A stretch of 64,000 bases of DNA, from contig NZ_LUAX01000008.1 of assembly GCF_001695575.1 (NCBI RefSeq), positions 1 to 64,000 on the forward strand, read 5' to 3'. Both the position numbers and the translations under genes were made by a program. Origin of the DNA: Vibrio europaeus. GTDB taxonomy: Bacteria > Pseudomonadota > Gammaproteobacteria > Enterobacterales > Vibrionaceae. Under the pieces are notes generated by a model. The model was not told where the DNA came from and searched no databases. It was given only the letters and a program-made list of their open reading frames with translations. Positions 7,312-18,900 of the stretch are shown here, one piece after another; position 1 is the first letter of the stretch, and each line of letters opens with the position of its first letter.

Positions 7312-10300
7312 TCAACTTCGCGCTGTTGGCCAAAGGTCAGCAGCGCTCATCGACCAAAACAACTCTTACAATTATGATTTCAAATACTAACAACGTCACC
7401 GATGTCGCAATTGTCGGCATTTCTTGTGCTTTTCCTGGAGCTCAGGATAAAGACCATTACTGGCAATTGCTCGTCGACCATCAAGTCGCCACCGATCGAC
7501 CAATCGGCACGGTAAAAGCGGGCAGAGTCGCAGCGGAAGGGATACTAGAAAACCCTTATCATTTTGACGCGGCTTACTTCAACATATCCCCTCGCGATGC
7601 CAAATTAATGGACCCGCAACATCGCAAACTCTTAGAGCACAGTGTTCAAGCATTGGCCGATGCCAATGTCGTTGAACATCAAGCCAACAATAAGATCGGA
7701 ACCTTTCTCAGTGTAGGCACCAATCAGTATTACAACCATTGCTTGGCTAGCTCCCCATATCAGCAAGATAATCATTTGCAGTACTCACTGGCCTTAGGCA
7801 ATAGCCATCATTGTGTCGCGACGCAAGTCGCCTACCAGCTCAACTTACAAGGCCCTGCCTATACCATTTCTACCGCGTGCTCTTCATCATTAGTCGCGGT
7901 CCATCAAGCGTGTCAAAGCCTCATGACTGGAGAAAGTGATCTCGCTTTAGCGGGCGGAGCCAGTATCAATACGCCTCATGGACAAGGGTATGAGTATATG
8001 GAAGGCAGCGTCCTATCAAAGCATGGACGCTGTCTGCCTTTCTCCGCCGACAGTGACGGGACAATACCCGCCAGCGGCGTCGGAGTGGTTGCATTAAAGC
8101 GTTTATCCGATGCCCTGCGTGATAAAGACCCCATTTATGCGGTCATCAAAGGGGGAGCCATCAATAACGACGGTACTCGCAAGGTGGGTTACACAGCACC
8201 AAGTATCGATGGTCAGGTTGATGTGATTGAACGGGCATTATCTTCCAGTGGGTTGACACCGGATCAGATCGCCTTTATCGAGTGTCATGGGACCGCCACC
8301 AATCTCGGCGATCCGATCGAAGTAGAAGCCTTGGCCAACCACTACCAATCCTCCTCGACTGACGCGCAATACGCATTAGGCAGCGTCAAATGGAATATTG
8401 GCCATACCGACACCGCGGCGGGCATCGCGGGGCTTATCAAAGTGGCCCTGTCGCTAAAACACAATCTGATGCTCGGCTCACCATACCTCGTCGACTATAA
8501 CCCCGAACTCTACATGGACGAGAAACCCTTCTTCGTCCCAACGAGTAACATGCCATACCCTGACAAACAACAAAGCGCAGCCGTCAGCTCCTTCGGAATG
8601 GGAGGCACCAACTGCCACCTCATCCTATCGGCCTGTGCTGCGACACACCAACGTCAATCCACCGTCCAAACGGACCATTACATGGTGCCACTAAGCAGCC
8701 GTCATGAGTGTACACTAGCCAATCAAGAACAACAGTTGGCTGACTGGCTTGAAGGCCATCCTAACGCTGCTTTGGCCGACATCGCTGGGACCCAAAGACA
8801 CTGCCGTCTCAAAGAGCCGCATCGCCGCTATCATATCGCCAATTCGGTGTCACAGTTGGTCCAATCCTTACGAGCGCCAAGCCGAGAAATCGTAGAAGCC
8901 ATCTCCCACCCAGAGTCAGTGCTACTGATAGAAGGCCAAGGGGCCACCATTCAAGGAGCGGCACTAAGCGACTACGAACATTGCGCTGACTTTCGCAATC
9001 GCTTTGACCAATGCATCGCATTATTTGAGCATGAAGCCGGTATGCCCAACGATCTCAAACGCGTCGCATTAGAGGCTGGCTATGATCCAGATCTGCAGTC
9101 TCAAATGACCCTTTACGCACAACCCATCCTGTTTGCTATCCAATATGCACGGGCTCATACCCTCAAACAACACGGCCTCTCTTTCCAATCCTACATTGGC
9201 CACAGCTTGGGCGAGTGGATTGCTGCCGCCATTGCTGGACTTTGGTCACTTGAAGACGCAGTACGTTTAATTGCCTGTCGAGCAAGGCATATCCAAGCGT
9301 GTGACGACGGGGCGATGATCGCGCTCTTTACCCATGAAGCCCGCGCACGTCAGTATTTGTCAGGCACACTGACCATTGCTGCGCTCAATGGTGAACACAT
9401 GACGATCATTGCCGGTGAAACCCAAGCCATCCAACAATTGGCGCAGACGCTTCAGCACGACGCGATACGTTGCAAAATCCTCAAAACCAACAAAGCGTTT
9501 CATCACCCGATGCTCACCCCTGCCGTGGCCCCCCTACGAGAGGTACTGGCTTCGCTGACCTACCACCGAGTAAAAGGCCACCTCTACTCAAACCTGACAG
9601 GGAAAAAAGTGGCCTTTCGTCACGTGGCCAATCCGGATTACTGGATTGAACAATTGCTTCACCCCGTCCAAATGCGCAGCACCTTAACTTCGTTGAACAC
9701 ATCGCGCTGTCTGTTGACTGATATTGGCGTGAGCGCTTCTATGACTAACATGTTCGTCGCGCACAAAGCGGAACTCTCAGCGGCACTGATCAAAGTCCCC
9801 CATCCACTCGACGACCAAGCCTTGACCGAACTGACCGGTCAATTTTGGTCTCTTGGAGGCAGCGTCGATTGGCCTTCACTCCCTTCCATGGCCTGGCAAA
9901 AGTGCCATCTACCCGGCCCAAGCTTCAAACAGGTTGAGTTTTATCAACCTCCTACCCTTGGGGCGCCAATGCCTAACCGTAAACGCCCAGTGGACGAGTG
10001 GTTCTACCAAGACAGTTGGCTATGCCAACGCAGACCCGAGCGCTCTGCGCCCCCAATGTCCCCAGTCGCCTACGACCAAGACTGGTATCGTCGCGACGGT
10101 CAATTGATCTATCGCGGCTTTCGCCGTGGTGAAAGCGTCACTCCCTCACAGTTAGCTCGCTTTCTTGAACAACTCGAACGACTGGCAGTCGACGGCTACA
10201 AGACCTGTTATATCCTGCTTCAAGTGACCCACCCAACGATGAACCATGAGCTCTCCGAGTGTTACCAACGCGCACTCAGCAGCATTGCGACAGTCATCGA

Positions 10301-12920
10301 ACAAGAAGCTCAACACATCAAGGTGCGTATCATCGGCTATCAACAAGGGGACGATAGGATCCTAAGCGCCGATCTGCCCGCACTCACCCAAAATGCGTCT
10401 TGTGTCTATGTCGATAACCAGTATTTATGGCGAAAAACACTGGTTCCCGTTCAAGCTAGCTCAGAGCCCCACGTCTGGCCAAGCAGCGGCTATGTATTGA
10501 TCACCGGAGGATTAGGTAAAATCGGCTTAAGCTGGGCCAGATACCTGCTCGAGCACACTGATCTTCAAGTAGTGCTCACGGGACGCAAGCCCGTTGAGCA
10601 GAGGCTCACCTTATTGTCAGAACTGCCTCAGCAGATGACCAACAACATCGAGAACAGCCTAGCCCTCATGGCGCTGCTTGACTCCCATCGTGTGCACTAT
10701 GCCAGTGTCGACGTCGCAGACAACCAAGTGCTCATGGACTCTGTTGGGGAGTTCAATAGCCAACTTGGGGCGTTGCATGGTGTGATTCACTGTGCCGCCT
10801 ACACGGCGTTGGAAGGATTAAAGCCTGTCTTTTCCAGCCCCGCTACCGTCATCAATCGACACTACCAAGCCAAAGTCGACGGCACCCTAGCACTCGCAGC
10901 ACTTTGTGAAAAACATGAACCAGACTTTTGCATTTTAATGTCATCAATCTCCACACAGTTAGGTGGCTTTAACCTCGGAGTTTATGCCTACACCAATCAA
11001 TTTATGAATGACTTTGTGTCGACACAAGAACACCAACCAACACGGTGGATGAGTGTCTCTTGGGATGGGTGGGATCTACAAGATGATCCAGCGCTGTCAC
11101 CTGATATCAAAGCGTACGCCATCAATCACCAAGACTGTGATGAGGCGTTCTCTTGGGTCTTCGATCATCTGTCGCTGACCCACTGTGTCGCCTCAACTCA
11201 TGATATCTACCCTCGCCTCTCCCAGTGGGTCTCCAACATGACCTCCGGCTCTGAGGCGAATAAAGGCCTAACGAAAGCGGTCATCGAACGTAAAGTCACC
11301 GAGATTTTTTGCCATTTACTCGGTGTCGACCACATTGAACCTGATCGTAATTTCTTTGATATGGGGGGGGAATCCGTGGCCTTCTCCACGCTCGTTGCAG
11401 AAATCCGCTCTCAACTCGATATGTCGCTGCCACTCCATGCGTTCATGAATAAACCGACCCTAAGTCATACCATTGACCTGCTGGCCACCGCATCCACGGC
11501 AAACCGAGAGCGCGAAACCGTTGTGAGCACGCTGACATCACTGTTCGAAGAACTTTTAGACACCTCGGAACTGACGGGATCCAGCCACTTTTTCGACTGT
11601 GGTGGCGATTCCTTAGTCTTCACCCAGTTGGCAAAACGTGTCAAACAAACACTCGACTTTAATGTATCTCTGAGCGAATTCATTGATGCGCCCACCATTG
11701 AGCACCTCGCCGACTTGATCTGTGGTCAAACGGCTGAAACCGAGCGAGAGCATTACGATGATCTGCGTCTATCACCTGAGCTCTGGCCTACGGCTCGTCA
11801 TGCTGATACAAATGAGCGCGTATTCTTAGTGACCGGGGCCACGGGCCTACTCGGCGTTAATTTAGTCGCACAACTGTTAAACCATCACGATGTCCATCAA
11901 GTCGTGGCTTTGGTCAGAGCGAAAGATGACAACAGTGCCCTACAACGCATGCTCGAACAGTTGATGCGTTTCGCCCCAGGCACCGACACGGCAAAACTGC
12001 GCGTGGTGTGCGGCGATGTCGCCGAGCCTAAATTAGGGCTTACCCCAGCCTGCTACGAGCAACTCAGTCAGGACATCACAGATGTGCTGCACAACGCCGC
12101 TCATGTCAATCACATCCTCGATTACACCACGCTCAAAGCCAGCAATACCCTTAGCATGCTCGCCGTTCTGGAACTCGCCGCAGTCCATCGCCACAAACAC
12201 ATTCACTTTGTGTCTACCCTAGCCTGTGTATCCGAGCTCAACGGTCACAATCACTATGTCGAGTCTTTGCCAACACGAGCCACCCCACCCGCCAAACACC
12301 TCAATGGGTACGCACGCTCTAAATGGGCAACGGAAGTCTTGCTCGAACAAGCGATGGATCGCGGATTTTCGGTCAACGTCGTACGTCCTTCAAGTATTGT
12401 TGGCCATTCATCGCATGGGACCTTCAATGCCGACACCGATCATATTTGGCTCTATGTAAAGGGCTGTTTGCAGCTGACCTGTTATCCAGACATCGACAGC
12501 GAAATTAACATCACACCTGTCGATTTTATGTCGGAACTCATTGTCACCATCTGTTTGGCCAATCAAAACAAGGTCTACAACTTACCAAACCCTTATGTCG
12601 CCCAGATGCATGACCTCTTTGATCACCTGACTGCTCGAGGATATCAACTGGACGGCCTACCGCTGTCACAATGGCGAGAACAAGCGACCCTGCGAGTCGA
12701 CCACGCTAATGCCTTGTACCCCATCCTGTCCTATTACCTCAACGATACGTCAGATGACACCGTGATTGCCCCAGACTATGGCAATGTCGTGGTTGACAAC
12801 ACGCGCACGTTACTCGAGGTGAAAGGGCTGATCTTCCCGCAACCTCACCATTTTATCAGCAACTTAGTTGACTATTTAGAACACGAAGATTTTTTTGGGG
12901 TACACCATGCGCAGTTATGA
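7308..12920 (+). CDS. PKS module KS-AT-KR-ACP-ACP-thioester reductase
   Basis: 1,870 residues. KS (about 25-450): Cys191 in STACSSS, then ECHGTATNLGDP and KWNIGHTDTAAG with both histidines. AT (about 540-840): GHSLGEW with Ser633 and KAFHHPM, suggesting malonyl specificity. KR (about 1055-1260): TGGLGKIG, MSSIST and YAYTNQ with Tyr near 1228; no LDD motif. Two tandem ACPs: GGES with Ser1356 and GGDS with Ser1435. C-terminal reductase (about 1500-1870): TGATGLLG, and GYARSK with Y1668/K1672, which releases the chain as an aldehyde or alcohol. The product after KR would be a beta-hydroxy acyl chain; after an amino acid this is a statine-like unit. The start at 7308 overlaps the previous stop (translational coupling); an in-frame ATG at 7374 has no ribosome site. 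Confidence 0.94.
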   Translation: MINFALLAKGQQRSSTKTTLTIMISNTNNVTDVAIVGISCAFPGAQDKDHYWQLLVDHQVATDRPIGTVKAGRVAAEGILENPYHFDAAYFNISPRDAKLMDPQHRKLLEHSVQALADANVVEHQANNKIGTFLSVGTNQYYNHCLASSPYQQDNHLQYSLALGNSHHCVATQVAYQLNLQGPAYTISTACSSSLVAVHQACQSLMTGESDLALAGGASINTPHGQGYEYMEGSVLSKHGRCLPFSADSDGTIPASGVGVVALKRLSDALRDKDPIYAVIKGGAINNDGTRKVGYTAPSIDGQVDVIERALSSSGLTPDQIAFIECHGTATNLGDPIEVEALANHYQSSSTDAQYALGSVKWNIGHTDTAAGIAGLIKVALSLKHNLMLGSPYLVDYNPELYMDEKPFFVPTSNMPYPDKQQSAAVSSFGMGGTNCHLILSACAATHQRQSTVQTDHYMVPLSSRHECTLANQEQQLADWLEGHPNAALADIAGTQRHCRLKEPHRRYHIANSVSQLVQSLRAPSREIVEAISHPESVLLIEGQGATIQGAALSDYEHCADFRNRFDQCIALFEHEAGMPNDLKRVALEAGYDPDLQSQMTLYAQPILFAIQYARAHTLKQHGLSFQSYIGHSLGEWIAAAIAGLWSLEDAVRLIACRARHIQACDDGAMIALFTHEARARQYLSGTLTIAALNGEHMTIIAGETQAIQQLAQTLQHDAIRCKILKTNKAFHHPMLTPAVAPLREVLASLTYHRVKGHLYSNLTGKKVAFRHVANPDYWIEQLLHPVQMRSTLTSLNTSRCLLTDIGVSASMTNMFVAHKAELSAALIKVPHPLDDQALTELTGQFWSLGGSVDWPSLPSMAWQKCHLPGPSFKQVEFYQPPTLGAPMPNRKRPVDEWFYQDSWLCQRRPERSAPPMSPVAYDQDWYRRDGQLIYRGFRRGESVTPSQLARFLEQLERLAVDGYKTCYILLQVTHPTMNHELSECYQRALSSIATVIEQEAQHIKVRIIGYQQGDDRILSADLPALTQNASCVYVDNQYLWRKTLVPVQASSEPHVWPSSGYVLITGGLGKIGLSWARYLLEHTDLQVVLTGRKPVEQRLTLLSELPQQMTNNIENSLALMALLDSHRVHYASVDVADNQVLMDSVGEFNSQLGALHGVIHCAAYTALEGLKPVFSSPATVINRHYQAKVDGTLALAALCEKHEPDFCILMSSISTQLGGFNLGVYAYTNQFMNDFVSTQEHQPTRWMSVSWDGWDLQDDPALSPDIKAYAINHQDCDEAFSWVFDHLSLTHCVASTHDIYPRLSQWVSNMTSGSEANKGLTKAVIERKVTEIFCHLLGVDHIEPDRNFFDMGGESVAFSTLVAEIRSQLDMSLPLHAFMNKPTLSHTIDLLATASTANRERETVVSTLTSLFEELLDTSELTGSSHFFDCGGDSLVFTQLAKRVKQTLDFNVSLSEFIDAPTIEHLADLICGQTAETEREHYDDLRLSPELWPTARHADTNERVFLVTGATGLLGVNLVAQLLNHHDVHQVVALVRAKDDNSALQRMLEQLMRFAPGTDTAKLRVVCGDVAEPKLGLTPACYEQLSQDITDVLHNAAHVNHILDYTTLKASNTLSMLAVLELAAVHRHKHIHFVSTLACVSELNGHNHYVESLPTRATPPAKHLNGYARSKWATEVLLEQAMDRGFSVNVVRPSSIVGHSSHGTFNADTDHIWLYVKGCLQLTCYPDIDSEINITPVDFMSELIVTICLANQNKVYNLPNPYVAQMHDLFDHLTARGYQLDGLPLSQWREQATLRVDHANALYPILSYYLNDTSDDTVIAPDYGNVVVDNTRTLLEVKGLIFPQPHHFISNLVDYLEHEDFFGVHHAQL

Positions 12921-15900
12921 AAAACCGTTTATTCATCACCACTTCGCTGAGGTAGCTCAGCACCACGACCAGGATATCGCCATAGCGGATGCCCATCGGC
13001 AACTTAGCTATGGTCAGTTGGAAGCACTTGCCAATCGTGTCGCCAATGCGATCGTCCAGCGACACCCTCACGGCTCAGCCCCAGTGATCGTTTACATGCA
13101 ACGCACTATCGAAGCCGTGGTGACCATACTGGCTATTCTAAAAACAGGGCGCCCCTATCTGCCTGTGGACGACAGTTTCTCAGAGTCGCAGTTAGCGTTT
13201 ATCGCACAAGACAGTCACGCTGACTGTCTCATCAGCGATCGCCCCCTTAACCATCCTCCTTTGCCATGCTATCGTTACGAGGATTTACGCAACCACAGCC
13301 TCACCGTTGCACCTAAGATTGAAACTCCCTCCATTCCGCCGGCCTATATCATGTATACCTCAGGCTCAACAGGGCGACCAAAAGGGGTGGAAATCGAGCA
13401 CGCGGGCGTACTTCGCCTCGTCCACAATAGTGAGCAGATCACCTGTCAGGCTCAAGATGTCGTCGCTCACTGTTCATCAATTGGCTTTGATGCCTCCACC
13501 CTTGAGATTTGGTTACCCTTACTCAATGGCGCGCAAATCTATGTAATACCAAAACAAGATGTCTTGGATTTTGAGCAGTTTGAGTATCAAATCAACCTCG
13601 GCCATGTCAGCACCCTGTGGCTGACTGTGGCGCTCTTCAACACCATATTCACGCAACATCCAAAAGCGTTATCCACACTTAAGACGCTCATCATTGGAGG
13701 GGATGCACTCAATGTCAATCTGGTGCGCGAGTTTGTCCGCAGTGAACATTGTCAGCTTCACACCTTCCTTAATGGCTACGGGCCGACTGAAAACACGACG
13801 TTTACCACTACCTTCGACATTTTTGATCTCGATGATGAGCACACCAGTGTACCTATTGGCCGTGCCATCACAGGGACGGAGGTGGACATCATCGACGATC
13901 AGAACCAACCCGTCTCTGGGGAGCAAATCGGCGAGCTGATCACTCGTGGGCTGGGCTTGGCGCGCCGCTACACCTGCCCCCATGAAACACAGCAGAAATT
14001 TTTCGTCTATCACGGACAACGACACTATCGAACTGGGGATCTGGTGCGCAGGCTACCTTGCGGTAACATCGAGTTCGTCAGCCGTAAAGATCACGAAGTC
14101 AAAATCCGCGGCCTGCGTGTCAACCTCACTCAAGTCGAGCAAGCCTTTCAACAACAGCTTAACGTATCGCAGTGCTATGTACGCAGTGATAAGACCACAC
14201 TCAACGAACGGTTGGTGGCCTACGTCGAAATGACGGAACCTCATCCCGAACAAGAACCTGGGCTACGACAAAGCGTCGCTGAGGTGCTGCCTACTTACAT
14301 GATCCCGGAACGGCTTGTCTTACTGAGCGCGATCCCACTAACACGCAATGGTAAGCTCGATATTGAGGCCATTGAAGCGCAAGAACGCCAATCCGCCTCG
14401 ACCCCCTCTAGCCCTGCGGCGCCAGCGGGCTCGATACTTGAGAAAGTGCACACCTTGTATCAAAGTGTGTTGGCCAACGATGGTCAACCGTTCGCGACCA
14501 CACGCAGCTTCTTTGAGTTAGGCGGTAACTCATTACAAATCTACCAATTGCTCAACGCGTTGAACGAAGAATTCCACACCAAACTGACGGTCAAACAGGT
14601 CTTGGACAACCCGAGTATTCAAGCACTCACGACCCAAATTGAACAACTTGCCGGCGACGACAATCCAGCGGCTCCAATACCATATACCACAGGCCAACCA
14701 TGGCCCATATCGCCCGCTCAGCGCCGCCTTTGGTACGTTGAAAAGCTACGCCCGCTAGACAATGTCCTCGCATTGGGCTATACCCTAACCGGTGAACTCG
14801 ATGTCGAGTGCTTGAAAGCCGCTTGTCACCATACCATCCGTCAACATGGCATCTTTCATTGTCGGTTTGTCGAGCGAAGCGGCGAAGTGCAGTTGGAGCC
14901 GGCTCAGCATGCGTTGGATTTCCAAACCCTGCAAAGCACCGACTGGCAGACCATATACGAGCAAGAAATCGCCACACCATTCGATTGCCACAATGACCCG
15001 CTGCTTCGTGTCCGTTTATTGACAACAGGCCCCAATCAACACTTACTGCTGCTGTTTTCGAACCACTTGATCTTAGACGGCTGGTCAGTCCAACTGCTGC
15101 TACAAACCATCAGTGATCACTATGAATGCCTGCATAAAGGTTACCCTCTCTCTGACACAGTGCAGCACGATTATCGAACCTACTGCCTGGCTATGGCCAA
15201 CCAGCGCTGCCCAGTCACCATGGAGAAAGATCTGGCTTTCTGGAACCAGCACCTTTTCGACTGTCGCTTACCGGACGTACTACCGAAAGCCGCGCAACCT
15301 TTACCACTGGCTGACGTAAAAGCATCTGTCCATTCCCCACGTCGAGTGCGCCTACCACGCGAGTTAAGTGAGAAATTGACCGCTCAGGCAAAAGCAGAAA
15401 AAATTAGCCTATTCAGCCTGTTAACACATCATTTTGGTGAAGCTCTCTGCCAGTTCTCAACGTTGGAAGAAGTGGTTCTCGCTATCCCAACCGCCAATCG
15501 AGAAGGCTGTGCCAACACGATCGGGATGTTCGTCAATACCCTTCCCTTTCGCTACCACCGTGACAGCGATGCTCAAGCTACCCACCACACATTGCAGCAA
15601 TGTCTAAGTCATGCCGGGACCTATCTTGATGAAATCCAGCACCACCTCAACCAACAGCAATCCTCCACCAATTTGGATGCCTTACAAGTTGGGATCGCCC
15701 TCCAAAACACCGGGCATGACCAAGGATTAACACTCACTCACTGTGACAGCCAGTTTTTCTCCCTACCGACGGTCAGTGCCCGCTTTGAACTGTTTGCCCA
15801 TTGTTTTGTCGCCAATCATGACATTGAGATCGAATTTGAGTTCGACCCACAGCGTCTCTACCCAGCGTATGTGGAAAGCATCCACACCCTCTTCACCCAA

Positions 15901-18900
15901 CGACTGATGGCCTCTGTCGGTTTAGAAGCGAGTAGGCCTCATGGGCTCGGGACACTTGCCCCACAGAGGGGGCCCGCGTATCACCCTGAGCCATTACAAG
16001 AAAGATTGGAGAAAAACTGGGCGCCCCTTGCCCAACAGGTAGCGGTCATCACGGGTGAGGCATCCTACTGTTATTCTCAGCTCAGCGAAGACATACAACA
16101 TCTAAGACAAGCATTCACTCGCGCGGGGATCACCCAACGGCAACGTATCGGGATCCGACTCGATCTCAGCTATGAATACATCGTAACTGTGTTTGCCCTC
16201 CTGCTTAGCGGTTGTTCATTTGTCCCCCTTGATCGCCGCTACCCGCAAGAAAGGCTTCAGTTCATTATCGATGATGCGGATTTAAGCGGCTGTTTAGCAC
16301 TCAGCTCACCAGGGCAACCAAACGCTCCTATGGCCAACATCGGTGATTGCCTTATCCACTTTACCTCCTACACCTCGACACAAAGCGCAAACGGCAATGA
16401 AGCCTGCTTGTTGTATACCTCCGGCTCGACTGGAACCCCGAAAGGGGTTGAGATCTGTCTGGATTCAATCCTGCGATTAACCCAATCGCCGAACTTCCTG
16501 CAGTTGGCACAAGAGACGCGTTTTCTTGTCGCCTCATCTCCGGCATTTGACGCCTCATTGCTCGAAATATTTGTGCCTTTAGTCAATGGGTTAAGTTGTG
16601 CGGTCGTTGAGAAAGAGACCTTGCTCGACTATCCGAAGTTCTCACGTGAACTGGCACGACAAGGCATCAATACCGCTTGGCTCACGGTCTCTCTCTTCAA
16701 CGATATTGCCACCACTCGTCCTCAGACCTTAAGACACTTGACTGGGTTGATGATTGGCGGAGATGCGCTCAACCTAAGTACCGTGCGCGCCTTCCTAGAC
16801 AGCCCCCACTGCCATCTCACTCAGTTTGTCAATGGATATGGGCCTACCGAAACCACCACCTTTGCCACTTGGTTTGATATCCTGTCACTTCACGACGCTC
16901 ACAACAGCGTCCCGATCGGACAGGCCATCAACGACACCCACGTCTATCTGCTCGATGCAGAGCGTCACCCCTGTCAATGTGGTCAAGTTGGCGAAATTGT
17001 CATCGGAGCACCTTGGCTCAGACCCAACTATCACAATCGGCCTGAGCTCAACCAAGAAAAATATCGCCCCAATCCGTATTACCCACTCGACGGTTGTCGC
17101 TATGTGTACCTCAGTGGTGATCTCGGCCGCTATAACCCACAAGGCGACATCGAATACATCGGCCGACGCGACCACTTGGTCAAAGTCCGTGGCCATCGAG
17201 TTGAATTGTCTGGCATTAATCACATTCTATTGGCCCATCCTATGGTCAAAAATGCACACGTCGGCATCGTGGAGAATCCAGATAAACACATTGTGGCCTA
17301 CCTGGTCCCCAACGACACAGACGTCGAGGTTGGGGATATGCGTAGTGTGGTGATGAGTTACCTGCGCAACACACTTGAACCCTTTCAAGTGCCATCAGGG
17401 TTAGTCTTTGTCGAGCATCTGCCTCTAACCATCAACGGTAAGGTCGATCAACGCGCGCTCAGCCAATATCAGTTCGAGCCTTCTGAAGCGTGCATTCCAC
17501 CTCGCAATGAGCTCGAAACGCAGATCCACCGTTGTTGGGCAGAGTTCATTCACGATGATCAATTCTGTGTCACTGCCCGCTTTTTTGACATTGGTGGACA
17601 CTCCCTACTGGTGCCTAAAGTGCTCCATCGATTGAGCGAACTCATCGGACAAAACATCGCCTTTGTCGACTTTTTACGCCACCAAACCGTGGCAGAATTG
17701 GCCCTATGGCTGAGCGAACGCTCTGAAAAAAACCAAGATGAGCTGGTCTCATCCCTCACATTACGTCGTTCGCAACAGGCGCACTACCCAGTGACACCCG
17801 CACAACTCAACCTGTATTTTTCGCACGAGTTCACTAACCACAAAGCGTTGTACAACATTCCACAAGCCCGGTTGTTCGACAATCCGTTGCGAGCGGTCCC
17901 ATTGCAACAGGCAGTGAAAACGCTAATGCAACAAAACCGTGTGTTAAATACCGTGTTCGCCTTCGATGAGCAAGATAACCTACACATGAAAGTGCGAGCC
18001 CCCCAAGATCCCGAGTTCACCGTCCACCCCGTCGACTCCTTAGACGACGCTATCACACTATGCCAAACCCTCGCAGAAAGCCCTTTCGCGCTTTTGCAAG
18101 GTCCCCTAATCCGGTTCGACTTTATGCCGATTGCCGAAACGGATCAGTCGGTTGTTTTCATCAACATCCACCATATCATTGCCGATGAGGCAAGCATGCA
18201 GTTTCTGTTTGAGGCACTGATGGATATCTATCATCAAGGTCAGAGCCCGCGGTCCGAATACGATTTCTTGGATTATAGTCACGCCGTCACCGCGACATCC
18301 CCAGCCGAACACGACAAGGCGCTTAGGGCGTTTTGGACCACACAATTTTCAGGCTACGAGGGCATCCTGAAATTCACAGCCAATGAGCGAACCGATCTAC
18401 CAGATAATCTCGGCTTTAGACAGCAATTCGATATCGAGGCCCCCGTCTTACATCAGCTCACAGAGCTGGCCAATGCGGCTCAAGGCACCCTGTTCGAAAC
18501 CGCATTAGCTCTCTATCAAACCGCAGCCTCACAAGTGGCGAAACACCGTGATATCGTCATCGGTTTCCCGTACTCGCCGCGGGTGGATATCAATTTGCTA
18601 GACACCATTGGCTATTTCGTCGATGTGATCCCAACCCGCGTTTCTATTCCAGACGCGAACACCAGCATCAGCGACATACACGAGCGAATCGAAACAAATC
18701 GAGCGTTTTTGGCTCATCGACCAATTAATCAAACAATTTCATATGTTTCCGATATACGTCGATGTTACAATTATGCGCCTCTAGTCCAGAACGTATTCGC
18801 ATTTCACGACCAAGATAGCGCCATATCGCCAGTAGGGCAGTCGTTAGAGCTCGACAATCGTTACTGCCGATTCGATACCGTGTTTACGGTTTTCATCAAC

